Assembly (NCBI RefSeq): GCF_011765625.1
Contig: NZ_CP050313.1
Location: forward strand, 1,608,501 to 1,672,500
DNA: 64,000 nucleotides
Direction of reading: 5' to 3'
Origin: Shewanella aestuarii
GTDB taxonomy: Bacteria > Pseudomonadota > Gammaproteobacteria > Enterobacterales > Shewanellaceae
The notes below the pieces were generated by a model. The model made no database searches and had not been told where the DNA came from. It was given only the letters and a program-made list of their open reading frames with translations. Position 1 is the stretch's first letter. Every line of letters starts with the position of its first letter. Made by a program: the position numbers and the translations under genes. Shown here one piece after another: positions 31,629 to 41,519 of the stretch.

Positions 31629-32495
31629 ATGCCTTATATTTGTCCGATTTGTCAGCAAGATTTGTCTCTTCTTCAAACAAAAAATTGGGTTTGTTGTAAT
31701 AATCATCAGTTTGATAAAGCCAAAGAGGGCTATGTAAATCTTCTTCCTGTTCAAAAAAAGAAGTCTAAAGATCCTGGTGATAATAAAGAGATGATGCTTG
31801 CTAGACGAGAGTTTCTAAATAAAGGTTATTACCAAGCGTTAAGTGACAAAGTTAATTCTTTAGCGTTAAAACATCAGCCTCAAGCTGCAATGGTTTTAGA
31901 TATTGGTTGTGGCGAAGGCTATTACAGTCATCGGTTGGTGGATGCATTACAAGCCCACAATCAACGAAATATGATACATAACGCTTCAGAATATAGCACT
32001 AGGGCCTGTCAGCTTTATGGCTTAGATATTTCAAAAACGGCTATCAAGTATGCTGCTAAGCGCTATCCAGATATGAATTTTTGTGTGGCAAGTGTGTTTG
32101 AAATGCCGTTTGCTGATAATTTTTTCGATTTGGCAATTAGAATTTATGCGCCTTCAAAAGTGGAAGAGTTACAGCGAGTCATTAAGCCTGACGGTATTTT
32201 GATTACGGTATCACCGGGCCCTAAACATCATTTTGCGATTAAACAAAAAATATATGCAGAACCAAGATTACATTCTCAAGAGTCACTGATTTTGGAGGGT
32301 TTTGACTATATTGAGCATCATCAACTTGAGTATATGCTTGAATTGAAAAATGAAGCTGATATAAATCATTTATTAAATATGACACCTTATGCTTGGAAAT
32401 TGTCAGATCTACAAAAGCAACAAATGGCACAAGCGGGATTTAGTTGCGAACTTGATTTTAAAATAGAGATTCATAGACGTCAAAAAACTGAGTAA
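31629..32495 (+). CDS. rlmA: 23S rRNA (guanine-745-N1)-methyltransferase
   Basis: The 288-residue protein has the N-terminal zinc finger of RlmA, with Cys5, Cys8, Cys22 and His26, then the family segment FDKAKEGYVNLL. A SAM-binding methyltransferase domain follows (VLDIGCGEGYYSHRL near 92). RlmA methylates G745 of 23S rRNA in hairpin 35. It is preceded closely by the unknown gene above. Confidence 0.93.
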   Translation: MPYICPICQQDLSLLQTKNWVCCNNHQFDKAKEGYVNLLPVQKKKSKDPGDNKEMMLARREFLNKGYYQALSDKVNSLALKHQPQAAMVLDIGCGEGYYSHRLVDALQAHNQRNMIHNASEYSTRACQLYGLDISKTAIKYAAKRYPDMNFCVASVFEMPFADNFFDLAIRIYAPSKVEELQRVIKPDGILITVSPGPKHHFAIKQKIYAEPRLHSQESLILEGFDYIEHHQLEYMLELKNEADINHLLNMTPYAWKLSDLQKQQMAQAGFSCELDFKIEIHRRQKTE

Positions 32496-32577
32496 ATACA
32501 CCAATAACATATTGATGAATTTAGATAAACATCCTCAGACAAATGTGAAATATTTATGACGCAAACCTTGATGCTAG

Positions 32578-32605
32578 TTGACTTATCCTGAAAATGGTTT
32601 ATAGT
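32578..32605 (+). promoter_or_regulatory. Promoter of the cold-shock gene
   Basis: TTGACT (32578-32583) and TATAGT (32600-32605) with 16 bases between them lie upstream of a roughly 130-base leader. A long 5' leader is usual for cspA-type genes, where it controls mRNA stability and translation in the cold. Confidence 0.6.
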
Positions 32606-32741
32606 CATTGGAGCTTGAAGGTTGGGCTTATATTTATGTGTTTCAATACGACCAGTTTCGTCCTGTGAACATAAGTAATACCGGCATTTTCCAGCGTTAC
32701 CGCCGTTTAAGGCTTTATTTTATATTTACAGGATTTATATC

Positions 32742-32951
32742 ATGTCTCAAGTTACTGGTGTTGTTAAGTGGTTCAACTCTGATAAAGGTTTCGGATTTAT
32801 CGAGCAAGAGTCTGGTCCAGACGTTTTCGTTCACTTCCGTGCTATCAACTCAGACGGTTTCAAAACTTTAGACGAAGGTCAAAAAGTTTCTTTCACTGTG
32901 ACTCAAGGTCAGAAAGGTCCACAAGCTGAAAACGTTTCTGTTATCGGCTAA
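32742..32951 (+). CDS. Cold-shock protein, CspA family
   Basis: The 69-residue single cold-shock domain has RNP1 KGFGFIEQ and RNP2 VFVHF motifs for binding single-stranded RNA or DNA. It acts as an RNA chaperone. It has a long leader with its own promoter and a strong terminator, so it is monocistronic. Several csp paralogues occur in such genomes, so I do not give a specific symbol. Confidence 0.95.
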   Translation: MSQVTGVVKWFNSDKGFGFIEQESGPDVFVHFRAINSDGFKTLDEGQKVSFTVTQGQKGPQAENVSVIG

Positions 32952-32976
32952 TATTTCGCTATAGCGAAATGGACAT

Positions 32977-33009
32977 AAAGCTGTGGCATATATGCCGCAG
33001 CTTTTTTTT
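32977..33009 (+). terminator. Rho-independent terminator of the cold-shock gene
   Basis: A long hairpin with arms at 32977-32990 and 32991-33004 (one G-T pair, small loop) is followed by eight T. A smaller palindrome at 32953-32970 precedes it. Confidence 0.92.
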
Positions 33010-33140
33010 GCCTGTAATTTACTGAAATTTATCATTTATAAATGAAATGCTTCAGGTGGCTTTTATTATAAAGCTAATGCAGAGACTTGATCCCTTAGGT
33101 TCAAATGAGTATATGACGGTATAGTTCGTGCTTGAAAATA

Positions 33141-33172
33141 AAAAACGCAGCTTTTATCGCTGCGTTTTTTTC
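33141..33172. terminator. Terminator at the end of the ABC exporter genes
   Basis: A perfect 11-bp stem AAAAACGCAGC/GCTGCGTTTTT (33141-33151 with 33159-33169) has A- and T-rich flanks on both sides. It lies 7 bases past the ABC ATPase stop codon on the minus strand. Confidence 0.88.
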
Positions 33173-33178
33173 TATTGG

Positions 33179-34081
33179 CTAATAGGAGAATAAGGTATCC
33201 TCAAGTGTTCTACCTTTAAGCAACGTTTTGTATTGCCAATTATGTTGTGCTAGTAAGCTAAGTAGCTGCTGCTCAAGGGAAAAATTAGGTTGGCGAGGGT
33301 ATTCTATAATAAATTGATCATCTCCACTTTGTTTCACCGCAATAACATAGGCTAAACCTAAAAGCGCTTGATGTACTGAGGATGGATCAGCTTTTTTCAT
33401 CACGATAGTGAGAAATTCAGTATCTTGATTGCTTTGCATTGAAACAGATTGTTTTAATTCACCATTTTCAAGGTACAGTACTTGATCGCATAGCTTTTCA
33501 AGCTCGTCAAGATTGTGGGAACTGATCATAAAGGTTGTTTTATCAGATTGCTGTTTAACTATTTGACGAATTTTTTTAGCATTTGCTGGGTCGAGTCCTG
33601 CTGTTGGCTCATCTAAAAGTACTAACTGTGGTGAACCAATGAGTGCTTGTGCAATAGCTACACGTTTGCCCATACCATGGCTTAAACTCTTGGGTTTTGA
33701 TTTTGCAACATTGACCAAATCTACTAATTCTAAAACCCGCATTGCCTCAACTTTTGCTGCTTTTCCTTTTATTCCTTGTAGTTGGGCAAATAAAATCAGT
33801 TGACTGATAATAGTACAGTCAGGATCGAGCTGAGCATCTTGAGGTAGGGCACTCAGTTTACCTTGCAATTTAGTGCTACCAATCGGCAAATCAAGAATTT
33901 GTATCGTGCCAGAGCTTGGTTTGATATAGCCACATAGCATACTAAATAAGGTCGTTTTGCCTGCGCCATTAGGACCTACTAAGGCAATGGGGGCACCTGC
34001 ATTTAATTCAATATTGATATTATTTAACACGGATTTACCGTTATAACTCTTACTGAGTTGTTGGCATTTTATGATGCTCAT
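33179..34081 (-). CDS. ABC transporter ATP-binding protein
   Basis: The 300-residue ATPase has Walker A GPNGAGKTT, signature LSHGMGKRV, Walker B LVLLDEPTAGLDP and the switch His in ISSHNLDE. The extra C-terminal 80 residues are typical of ABC-2-type exporters. It overlaps the upstream permease gene by 4 bases (ATGA), which shows translational coupling. Substrate unknown; a signature with H instead of the usual G (LSHGM for LSGGQ) is seen in some exporters of this class. Confidence 0.9.
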   Translation of the reverse strand: MSIIKCQQLSKSYNGKSVLNNINIELNAGAPIALVGPNGAGKTTLFSMLCGYIKPSSGTIQILDLPIGSTKLQGKLSALPQDAQLDPDCTIISQLILFAQLQGIKGKAAKVEAMRVLELVDLVNVAKSKPKSLSHGMGKRVAIAQALIGSPQLVLLDEPTAGLDPANAKKIRQIVKQQSDKTTFMISSHNLDELEKLCDQVLYLENGELKQSVSMQSNQDTEFLTIVMKKADPSSVHQALLGLAYVIAVKQSGDDQFIIEYPRQPNFSLEQQLLSLLAQHNWQYKTLLKGRTLEDTLFSY

Positions 34082-34905
34082 AGTGCGCTCCTTTGCATAA
34101 CCAGCATGCCGGTAAACAAAATAATTAACGTTTGAATTATTGGAATTGGCGCAAAAGCTAATGAGGTAAAACCTTGGGTGTTGACCATGCTTGATAATTG
34201 CGAACCTGGCAATAAGTAACTAATCAATTCAAAACTAGGGAATTGGGTGCTAATTAAAGTGATCAGCAACGAAATAACAATCCATAAAATAATGGCGAAA
34301 ATACTGGCTTGTCTAGCACTGTTAGCAATTAATGAAATCAGTGCCATGGTAGCGGTATATGGCAAAACAACGATCAGCAAGTTAATAAAGACTATGCTCG
34401 CTGTGTAGATTGCTGGTAACAATAGATCTGCTTCACGGCTAATTGCTAACATGATTGTTGCAATTAATGTAATCACGATGAGAATCGCTTGAATAAACAC
34501 TTGACCAATAAAACGGCCAAAAAACAGACTGCTACGGCTGACTCTTAAGCTTATAAACCTTAATGTGCCTCGATTTCTGTCAGAGCTAAATTGATCTGCT
34601 GAAATGAAAATACTAAATAAGGGAAATAAATAAAGGGCTGCAACCCAAAACATAGCAAATTCAGCAACCTGCCAGTTGAATAATTCGTTGAGTGTATTGG
34701 GGCCAAACAAAGAAGCTATAAATTCTTTAAAGCTAGGTTGCATAATAATGTTAGAGGCTTCTTTAATAGGGAAAACCAATAAAATGCTCCACACTAAAAT
34801 AAATGCAATTAATGCAATTATGCCGCTTCGACTTTTGAATCGTTTACTTAGCTCAAATTGAGCAAGTTGCCATATATGGCTTGCTGCGCTCGGAGGGTTT
34901 GTCAT
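34078..34905 (-). CDS. ABC-2-type permease
   Basis: This 275-residue protein has about six hydrophobic segments with a large first loop, like NosY/ABC-2 permeases. The segment SSDRNRGTLRFISLRVSRSS before the second helix is characteristic. It forms an exporter with the ATPase whose gene overlaps its 3' end. The transported substrate cannot be inferred. Confidence 0.87.
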   Translation of the reverse strand: MTNPPSAASHIWQLAQFELSKRFKSRSGIIALIAFILVWSILLVFPIKEASNIIMQPSFKEFIASLFGPNTLNELFNWQVAEFAMFWVAALYLFPLFSIFISADQFSSDRNRGTLRFISLRVSRSSLFFGRFIGQVFIQAILIVITLIATIMLAISREADLLLPAIYTASIVFINLLIVVLPYTATMALISLIANSARQASIFAIILWIVISLLITLISTQFPSFELISYLLPGSQLSSMVNTQGFTSLAFAPIPIIQTLIILFTGMLVMQRSAL

Positions 34906-34965
34906 GTTTGTCCTTAAATGTGTTTTATATTTATTAAGGTAAAATATGCTTGGAACTCAGCTGAA

Positions 34966-35619
34966 TTAGTCCAGAAGAACTTCCAGAGCCGTAATTTTTT
35001 GTTCCAGAACACTAATACGTTGCTCTAAATGTGCAATTCGATCATTTTGAGCAATTGATTGCTGGGATTGAGCTGATACTTCCATGCTTGATGGGCTATT
35101 CAACTGATGACTATCGACTGTTTCACTAAATAGCTGAATGTATCGGCAATCTCTTTTTCCTGATTCCCTGGCAAGTTGCGCAATAAATGGTGCATCTTGT
35201 TTTGCTAATTGAATTAACAAAGATTCCACTTGTGAAACATCATTGAATTCATGCAATCGGTTGCTGCGGGTTTTGAGTTCGCCAGGTGTTTGAGCACCAC
35301 GTAATAGTAGTACGCAGATTAATGCATACTCAGCCGAACTGAGTTTTAATTCACTAAATTCGGTATTACAAAAACGGTGTTTATATTTAATTACTCGACT
35401 ACCGAAACCGGATTGTTCGCTAATAAGTCGCTTTTTCGATAGCCCGTCAATAATGATTTGCACATCAGATTCTGAAAGTGACATAACAGGATCTCGGCTA
35501 CTTTTTTGGTTACATGCTAATGTCAGTGAGTTGAGTGAAAGAGGATATTGATCCGGTGTCGTAACTTCTTTTTCCATCAAACAGCCGATGACTCTTGCTT
35601 CTAATGCAGTTAGTTCCAT
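34966..35619 (-). CDS. yceH: YceH (DUF480) protein
   Basis: The 217-residue protein begins [18 protein letters not shown] and has the winged-helix family segments [17 protein letters not shown] and [15 protein letters not shown]. The C-terminus is a predicted coiled coil ([19 protein letters not shown]). The family is conserved but its function is not established. A strong terminator separates it from the upstream gene. Confidence 0.92.
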   Translation of the reverse strand: MELTALEARVIGCLMEKEVTTPDQYPLSLNSLTLACNQKSSRDPVMSLSESDVQIIIDGLSKKRLISEQSGFGSRVIKYKHRFCNTEFSELKLSSAEYALICVLLLRGAQTPGELKTRSNRLHEFNDVSQVESLLIQLAKQDAPFIAQLARESGKRDCRYIQLFSETVDSHQLNSPSSMEVSAQSQQSIAQNDRIAHLEQRISVLEQKITALEVLLD

Positions 35620-35636
35620 TGATGGGTCCTTATATA

Positions 35637-35680
35637 AAAAAACAGCATAGTTCTGTTATATCAGAGCTATGCTGTTTTTT
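35637..35680. terminator. Bidirectional terminator between cvfB-like gene and yceH
   Basis: A 19-bp stem with one G-T pair (35637-35655 with 35662-35680) and a 6-base loop has T-runs in both directions. It ends the cvfB-like transcript on the minus strand. Confidence 0.92.
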
Positions 35681-35743
35681 AAAACGATATCCATTAAATC
35701 AATGTAATCGATTATGTCGTAACCAATTTGCGCAGATTTATTG

Positions 35744-36573
35744 CTAGCTTAAACGAATACCATCATTTTCAATGGTAATTTGGCCAGCTTTAAATAAACC
35801 ACCGATTGATTTTTTAAAGGCTTTTTTACTCATACCAAGTTGGGCATATATCACATCAGCATCGGTTTTATCGTGTAATGGTAAAAAGCCGCCTGATTTG
35901 TTGAGCTTACTAATAATGAGTGAGGCATGTTTATCTAACTCTTGTTTAGAGCCCTTTTGCAACACTAGGTCTATTTTGCCATCGCTTCTAACGGTTTTCA
36001 CAAAACCTTTCAGTTTTTGGCCGAAGCGTAATTTTTGGAATACTTCATTCTCGTAAATAACCCCCAGTGTTGATTATTCACAATAGCTTTGTAGCCCAGA
36101 TCTGTTGTGCCTCCGATGATTAAATCTACGGGTTGGCCGACAACATAATTTGCTGGTGTTTTATCTAAAAACTTATCGATTTTAGAGGAGGCTACGATAC
36201 GTTCATCTGCTCGGTTTGCATGGACATAGACTAAATATGAACGACCTTCTTCAGCAGGTTTGTGTTGCTCACCAAAAGGCAGAAATAAGTCTTTATCTAA
36301 ACCCCAATCTAAAAATGCGCCGTATTGGCTGATGGCTGCAACTTTTAAATAGGCAAATTCACCAACTTGAGCTAAAGGGGTTTGTGTCGTGGCGATGACG
36401 CAGTCTTCAGAGTCGAGATATAAAAAGACGTTTAGTTTGTCACCAACTTGGCAATCGTTAGGTACAAATTTATTCGGTAATAAGACTTGTCCAAGTTCTT
36501 GGGCGTTTAAATACACGCCAAAACTAACTTCTTTGACAACGTCGAGTGAATAGCTTTTACCGATTTGAATCAT
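35744..36573 (-). pseudogene. CvfB-type S1 RNA-binding protein gene with a frameshift
   Basis: Two reading frames on the minus strand together make one CvfB-like protein. The first (36573 down to 36010) encodes 187 residues with S1-like domains (GVYLNAQELGQVLLPN, AISQYGAFLDWGLDKDLFLPF). It stops after a wrong-frame tail that starts beyond NNQHWG. The second frame then supplies the expected continuation YENEVFQKLRFGQKLKGFV and the C-terminal winged-helix part to 35744. The switch needs one extra base; adding one G to the run of five G on the coding strand (plus-strand C at 36061-36065) restores HWGVIYENEVF. CvfB family proteins bind RNA and affect virulence-factor expression in Staphylococcus. 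The break may be real, phase-variable or an artefact. Confidence 0.85.
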
Positions 36574-37154
36574 GTTTTTCTCTACTTTGTAACGCTAAAA
36601 AGGGATTGAATACCTAATGTATTCACGGTTCGTTAGTATACACAAATTTTTTCTAACTGACTTGTTTTGATTTGGAGTTATAGAAAATTAGCGATGGCTA
36701 AAGTTGGCTCATAATTTTTAATCTTTAAGAGGCTATTTAACTTGCAATACAGTGAAATGCGGGGTTTAATTGCGCCGATTTTAGTAAGTCGACTTTTAAG
36801 AGGTAACACATTGACGTACAAGTCTTTATAACCTCAAAATTCAGACTAAGTATTTATGCAATATTGAATTATAAATATTCAATACTTGGGTAATCAAACT
36901 TAGACAATAATTTGCCTAATCATTTGTTTTTATTATATAAAATGCGCAAATGATGAGGGCGAATAAGTACGTATAGGTGCTGTTAACTAATCAATTTCTT
37001 AGTAAAGGCAGTTTGATGCTTTTCAGGTGATTTTTTGCATAACCTAGTATACATCTCATAATGTGATAACGTTATGTAGAATTTATTAACAAGTTTATCG
37101 TGTTTGGCGAGCCATTGAGCTCGTTGCTGCGGTAAAACAATACGGAAAATTATT
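36574..37154. other. Long intergenic region before speA with two inverted repeats
   Basis: About 580 AT-rich bases between the divergent cvfB-like gene and speA. No coding frame is convincing. I see two perfect inverted repeats: TGAATAC-N5-GTATTCA at 36607-36625 and TATTGAAT-N7-ATTCAATA at 36862-36884. Either may be a regulatory site. A long speA leader is likely, but no promoter is clear. Confidence 0.5.
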
Positions 37155-39068
37155 ATGTCTGATTGGTCTATTGAAGATGCTCGCGCAGGTTATAACGTTA
37201 CGCATTGGAGCCAAGGATTTTATGGGATACGTGAAGATGGTGAAGTTACCGTTTCGCCTAATCCATATCAACCAAGCCATAAAATAGCGTTAAATGCACT
37301 TGCCAAAGATATGGTAAGCGCAGGTGTGTCTTTACCTGTATTGGTGCGTTTTCCACAAATTTTACACCATCGTGTAGAAAGTTTGTGTGAAGCGTTCAAT
37401 GAAGCAATTCAAAAGTATGACTATCAAAATGATTACTTGTTGGTTTATCCCATCAAAGTTAATCAACAACAAACGGTTGTTGAGGAAATTTTAGCGAGCC
37501 AAACGTCAAAAGAAGTACCACAGCTTGGTTTAGAAGCGGGTAGTAAACCTGAGCTAATGGCTGTGTTAGCTATGGCGCAAAAGGCAAGCTCTGTTATTGT
37601 TTGTAATGGCTATAAAGATAACGAATACATTCGTTTGGCACTGATTGGCGAGAAGTTAGGTCATAAAGTTTACATCGTTTTAGAAAAGATGTCTGAGCTT
37701 AAAATGATTTTAACGGAAGCAAAAAAACTGGGTGTGACGCCTCGCTTAGGTTTACGCGTTCGTTTAGCCTTCCAAGGTAAAGGAAAGTGGCAAGCCAGTG
37801 GTGGTGAGAAATCTAAATTTGGGTTATCTGCCGCGCAAGTTTTAAAAACGGTTGAGCAGTTAAAAAGCGCTGACATGCTTGAGTCGTTGCAGTTATTGCA
37901 TTTCCATTTAGGCTCACAGATCGCTAACATTCGTGATATCCGCCAAGGTGTGGGTGAGGCGGGGCGTTTTTATTGTGAGCTTCGCCAACTGGGTGCAAAA
38001 ATTGAATGTTTTGACGTAGGTGGCGGTTTAGCCGTTGACTATGACGGTACTCGAAGCCAAAGCAATAACTCAATGAACTACGGTTTGAATGAGTATGCCA
38101 ATAACATCGTTAATGTGTTGACAGACTTATGTAATGAATATGAGCAGCCTATGCCGCGCATTATTTCTGAATCAGGCCGACACTTAACCGCGCATCATGC
38201 AGTGTTGATCACCGATGTAATTGGTACTGAAGCTTACATGCCAGAAGTGCTCACAGCCCCTGAAGATGATGCTCCACAACTACTTCACAATATGTGGAAT
38301 TCGTGGGTAGAAATCAGTGGTGGTCAAGATCAACGTGCGATTATCGAAATTTACCATGACACCCAAAGTGACATCGCAGAAGCGCATTCGTTATTTGCTG
38401 TTGGCCAATTAAGCTTGCAACATCGTGCTTGGGCTGAACAAACTCATTTACGTGTGTGTCATGAAGTAAAAGGCTTATTAAGTAATAATAACCGTTATCA
38501 CCGCCCGATTATTGATGAATTAAATGAAAAATTAGCCGACAAGTTTTTTGTTAATTTCTCACTATTTCAATCTTTGCCTGATGCATGGGGGATTGATCAA
38601 GTGTTCCCGGTATTGCCGCTATCGGGCTTAGACAAAGCCCCTGAGCGTCGTGCTGTCATGCTTGATATTACCTGTGACTCAGACGGTATCGTTGACCAAT
38701 ATGTTGATGGCCAAGGTATTGAAACTACGCTACCAGTTCCAGCGTGGAGTGCCGAAAGCCCATATTTAATTGGTTTTTTTATGGTGGGTGCTTATCAAGA
38801 GATTTTAGGTGACATGCATAATCTATTCGGTGATACGAATTCTGCGGTTGTGCGTCTAGATGAAGAAGGCCTAACAAATATAGAATCTGTATTACAAGGT
38901 GATACGGTTGCTGATGTACTTCGTTATGTTAACCTAGATGCTGATGTGTTTATGCGAACATATGAAGAATTAGTTAATCAGCACATCGTTGAAGAAGAGC
39001 GTGCAAGTATTCTTGAAGAGTTACAGATTGGTCTTGACGGTTATACCTATTTAGAAGACTTTTCATAA
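37155..39068 (+). CDS. speA: Biosynthetic arginine decarboxylase
   Basis: The 637-residue enzyme makes agmatine from arginine as the first step toward putrescine. It is a fold III PLP protein: PLP-lysine at residue 101 in VYPIKVNQQ, a glycine loop in [13 protein letters not shown], and a C-terminal Cys region [13 protein letters not shown]. It has the usual SpeA length and no signal peptide. A perfect hairpin follows the stop codon, then a second polyamine enzyme gene. Confidence 0.96.
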   Translation: MSDWSIEDARAGYNVTHWSQGFYGIREDGEVTVSPNPYQPSHKIALNALAKDMVSAGVSLPVLVRFPQILHHRVESLCEAFNEAIQKYDYQNDYLLVYPIKVNQQQTVVEEILASQTSKEVPQLGLEAGSKPELMAVLAMAQKASSVIVCNGYKDNEYIRLALIGEKLGHKVYIVLEKMSELKMILTEAKKLGVTPRLGLRVRLAFQGKGKWQASGGEKSKFGLSAAQVLKTVEQLKSADMLESLQLLHFHLGSQIANIRDIRQGVGEAGRFYCELRQLGAKIECFDVGGGLAVDYDGTRSQSNNSMNYGLNEYANNIVNVLTDLCNEYEQPMPRIISESGRHLTAHHAVLITDVIGTEAYMPEVLTAPEDDAPQLLHNMWNSWVEISGGQDQRAIIEIYHDTQSDIAEAHSLFAVGQLSLQHRAWAEQTHLRVCHEVKGLLSNNNRYHRPIIDELNEKLADKFFVNFSLFQSLPDAWGIDQVFPVLPLSGLDKAPERRAVMLDITCDSDGIVDQYVDGQGIETTLPVPAWSAESPYLIGFFMVGAYQEILGDMHNLFGDTNSAVVRLDEEGLTNIESVLQGDTVADVLRYVNLDADVFMRTYEELVNQHIVEEERASILEELQIGLDGYTYLEDFS

Positions 39069-39115
39069 ACTAGCGACTTCAATTGAGCAGCTTCAGCTTC
39101 AATGATATCAATACT

Positions 39116-39150
39116 AAGGCTTAGTTATAGCATAACTAAGCCTTAATTGT
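39116..39150 (+). terminator. Hairpin between speA and the AdoMet decarboxylase gene
   Basis: A perfect 13-bp stem (39116-39128 with 39132-39144), 3-base loop, is followed by AATTGTTTT. The T-tail is weak, so it may only partly stop transcription into the next gene. Confidence 0.65.
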
Positions 39151-39178
39151 TTTCCTTAGATGAGTAGACCACAAATAG

Positions 39179-40123
39179 ATGTTTTTTGAAGGTGCAGAAA
39201 AAAAACTAGAGCTAGTGATTGCACAAGACTGTGGGTCATTAAGGCTATTGCCTTTATTATTTTGGCAGGAAGTTCTTATGCTTGCCAAAGCAGAAGTTCT
39301 GTCAAGTATTAGCAATGATGACTGTGATGCTTATTTGTTGAGTGAGTCTAGTTTGTTTGTGTGGAATCATCGTATTGTATTGATAACTTGTGGTTTATCC
39401 ACGTTGGTTGATGCTGCAAATGAATTAATCAGTCGCTTGGGTGAGCACAATGTTGCATACCTCTGTTATCAGCGAAAAAATGAGTTTGCTGCTCATCTAC
39501 AATCTAGCTCATTTATTGATGACATCTCCATACTTAGACAACGAGTTAAGGGGACAGCTTGTCGAATTGGCCATTTAGATAGTCATCATCATTACTTATT
39601 CACTACCGATTTGCACACAGGGCTAGAAGCAAACTTGAGTGCTATTGGTGATACCTGTTGTGAACTATTGATGTATCACATTAGTGGGCCGGTTGCTGAT
39701 TATCTTCGTGCCGATAACCAAACATTAGTAGACATTAAAAAGTATCTTCAACTAGATGAATTATTTACTGATTTTATTACTGATGCGCATTTGTTTTCAC
39801 CGTTTGGTTTTTCAATAAATGGCATTAAAGGTAAACAGTATTTTACCATTCACATTACTCCGCAAGAGCAAAGCTCTTACGTAAGTGTTGAGACTAACAT
39901 AGAACTTTCAACATACACGATTGATATCATCAGTTATTTGGTTTCCATCTTGCAGCCAAGAAGTTGGGATATTATCGGTTTTAATGTTCAGCCTAACGTA
40001 CCAGCAGCACCGCAAAATTTATGCTTAGGATATTGTTCTTATCCTATTGATAAAGATTATAATGTACACTTCAGCCACTATCAGCAATTGTGTCCAGAAG
40101 CACTTAATCCTGAATTGCTGTAA
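39179..40123 (+). CDS. S-adenosylmethionine decarboxylase, eukaryotic-type
   Basis: This 314-residue protein resembles the eukaryotic AdoMet decarboxylase family, not E. coli SpeD. The proenzyme cleavage site LSESSLFV (Ser57, human Ser68) is present, where self-cleavage makes the pyruvoyl cofactor. ITCG (Cys71, human Cys82), FSINGIKG and FTIHITPQE (the processing Ser and His of the human enzyme) follow. Two human active-site residues differ: the Cys of SPCGYS is Phe and the Glu after HITP is Gln. N-terminal FFEGAEKKLE matches the human start. It provides the aminopropyl donor for spermidine and lies directly after speA, although no spermidine synthase gene is in the window. Confidence 0.87.
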   Translation: MFFEGAEKKLELVIAQDCGSLRLLPLLFWQEVLMLAKAEVLSSISNDDCDAYLLSESSLFVWNHRIVLITCGLSTLVDAANELISRLGEHNVAYLCYQRKNEFAAHLQSSSFIDDISILRQRVKGTACRIGHLDSHHHYLFTTDLHTGLEANLSAIGDTCCELLMYHISGPVADYLRADNQTLVDIKKYLQLDELFTDFITDAHLFSPFGFSINGIKGKQYFTIHITPQEQSSYVSVETNIELSTYTIDIISYLVSILQPRSWDIIGFNVQPNVPAAPQNLCLGYCSYPIDKDYNVHFSHYQQLCPEALNPELL

Positions 40124-40255
40124 AGGCATATTTATTGATTAACCAATGGGATTAATTGACAAGTCATTTATTGTTGAACGTGAGATCAGCAGCTAAGTGT
40201 TGGTTTCTTACCTCGAATTAATTAAGCGTTTTGAACAACATAATTAGGATAATTC

Positions 40256-40897
40256 ATGAGTGATTTAAGTGATATTCGTCGGGAGTATACCCAAGGTGGT
40301 TTAAGGCGAGCCGACTTACCAAATAACCCAATGGATTTATTTGAAACCTGGTTAACTCAAGCTAAAGATGCCCATTTATCTGATCCGACTGCAATGTGTG
40401 TCGCAACCGTTGATGCACAAGGTCAACCTTATCAACGTATCGTGTTACTAAAGCGTTTTGATAATAATGGCTTTGTTTTTTTTACCAATTTAGAAAGCCG
40501 AAAATCTACACAATTGGCAACCAATAATAAAATCAGTTTGCTATTTCCTTGGCACAATTTAGACCGTCAAGTGGCTGTAACAGGACATGCAGAACCTTTA
40601 TCTATGATTGAAGTTGCAAAGTATTTTATGAGCCGACCTAAAGATAGCCAAATAGCTGCTTGGGTGTCTAAACAATCCAGTAAAATATCTGCTCGCCAAG
40701 CTTTAGAAGGTAAATTTGCCGAGATGAAAGCTAAGTTTGCTCAAGGGGATGTGCCGTTACCCAAATTTTGGGGAGGGTATCTTGTTCGCCCAGACAGTAT
40801 TGAATTTTGGCAAGGCGGAGAGCATAGATTACATGATCGCTTTCTTTACCAAAAAGATACCGATTCAAACTGGCAAATAGATCGTTTAGCACCATAA
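40256..40897 (+). CDS. pdxH: Pyridoxamine/pyridoxine 5'-phosphate oxidase
   Basis: The 213-residue FMN enzyme makes pyridoxal 5'-phosphate. Family motifs [28 protein letters not shown] and the C-terminal [12 protein letters not shown] and RLAP are all present. Start at ATG 40256, with TAGGA upstream, gives the common [13 protein letters not shown]-terminus. It is 12 bases before the next gene. Confidence 0.97.
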   Translation: MSDLSDIRREYTQGGLRRADLPNNPMDLFETWLTQAKDAHLSDPTAMCVATVDAQGQPYQRIVLLKRFDNNGFVFFTNLESRKSTQLATNNKISLLFPWHNLDRQVAVTGHAEPLSMIEVAKYFMSRPKDSQIAAWVSKQSSKISARQALEGKFAEMKAKFAQGDVPLPKFWGGYLVRPDSIEFWQGGEHRLHDRFLYQKDTDSNWQIDRLAP

Positions 40898-40909
40898 AAG
40901 GGAGGCGCT

Positions 40910-41362
40910 ATGCCTGCTACTATTTGGGTTGATGCAGATGCATGTCCAAACCCTGTCAAAGAGATGTTGTTTCGCGCGTCAGAGAGAAAATCTGTTCCAC
41001 TAGTGTTGGTTGCTAATCAAATGATTAAAGTACCATTATCACCCTTAATTAAAATGATCCGAGTTAGTTCAGGCTTTGATGAAGCCGACAATTATATTGT
41101 TGAGCAATTAATGGCAGGTGATTTAGTCATTACTGCAGATATTCCCTTAGCATCAGATGCGATTGATAAAGGGGCGCTAGCGATTAATCCTCGTGGTAAG
41201 GTTTATACTCCAGAGAACATTAAGCAGACCTTGACCATGCGGGACTTTATGGAAGAAATGCGAAGCAGCGGCGTGCATTTGCAAGGTCCAAATAGCTTTT
41301 CACAAGCTGATAAACATGCATTTGCGCAATCGTTAGATAAATGGCTAGTTAAGCAGAGTTAA
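40910..41362 (+). CDS. yaiI: YaiI/YqxD family (DUF188) protein
   Basis: This 150-residue protein begins [15 protein letters not shown], the hallmark of the DUF188 family, which resembles PIN-like nucleases with its acidic residues ([18 protein letters not shown]). Function is not established. GGGAGG ribosome site before the ATG and a 12-base gap from pdxH suggest one transcript. Confidence 0.93.
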   Translation: MPATIWVDADACPNPVKEMLFRASERKSVPLVLVANQMIKVPLSPLIKMIRVSSGFDEADNYIVEQLMAGDLVITADIPLASDAIDKGALAINPRGKVYTPENIKQTLTMRDFMEEMRSSGVHLQGPNSFSQADKHAFAQSLDKWLVKQS

Positions 41363-41519
41363 CTTTATTTGATAGATATCACCGCGAATGGATTTTCGGG
41401 GCTGTAATCACTTCATCATGTCAGTGTTAAAGATGAAAATATGATCATAATGTTAAATAGATAGCATTCCTGAACTATACTAAATTAGCGTTTTCACTTT
41501 TATATTCAAAAGGACTTTA

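Noticed and set aside
32608..32871. An 87-codon frame overlapping the cold-shock gene
   Set aside because: It lies in the leader and in another frame of the cold-shock gene and has no ribosome site.
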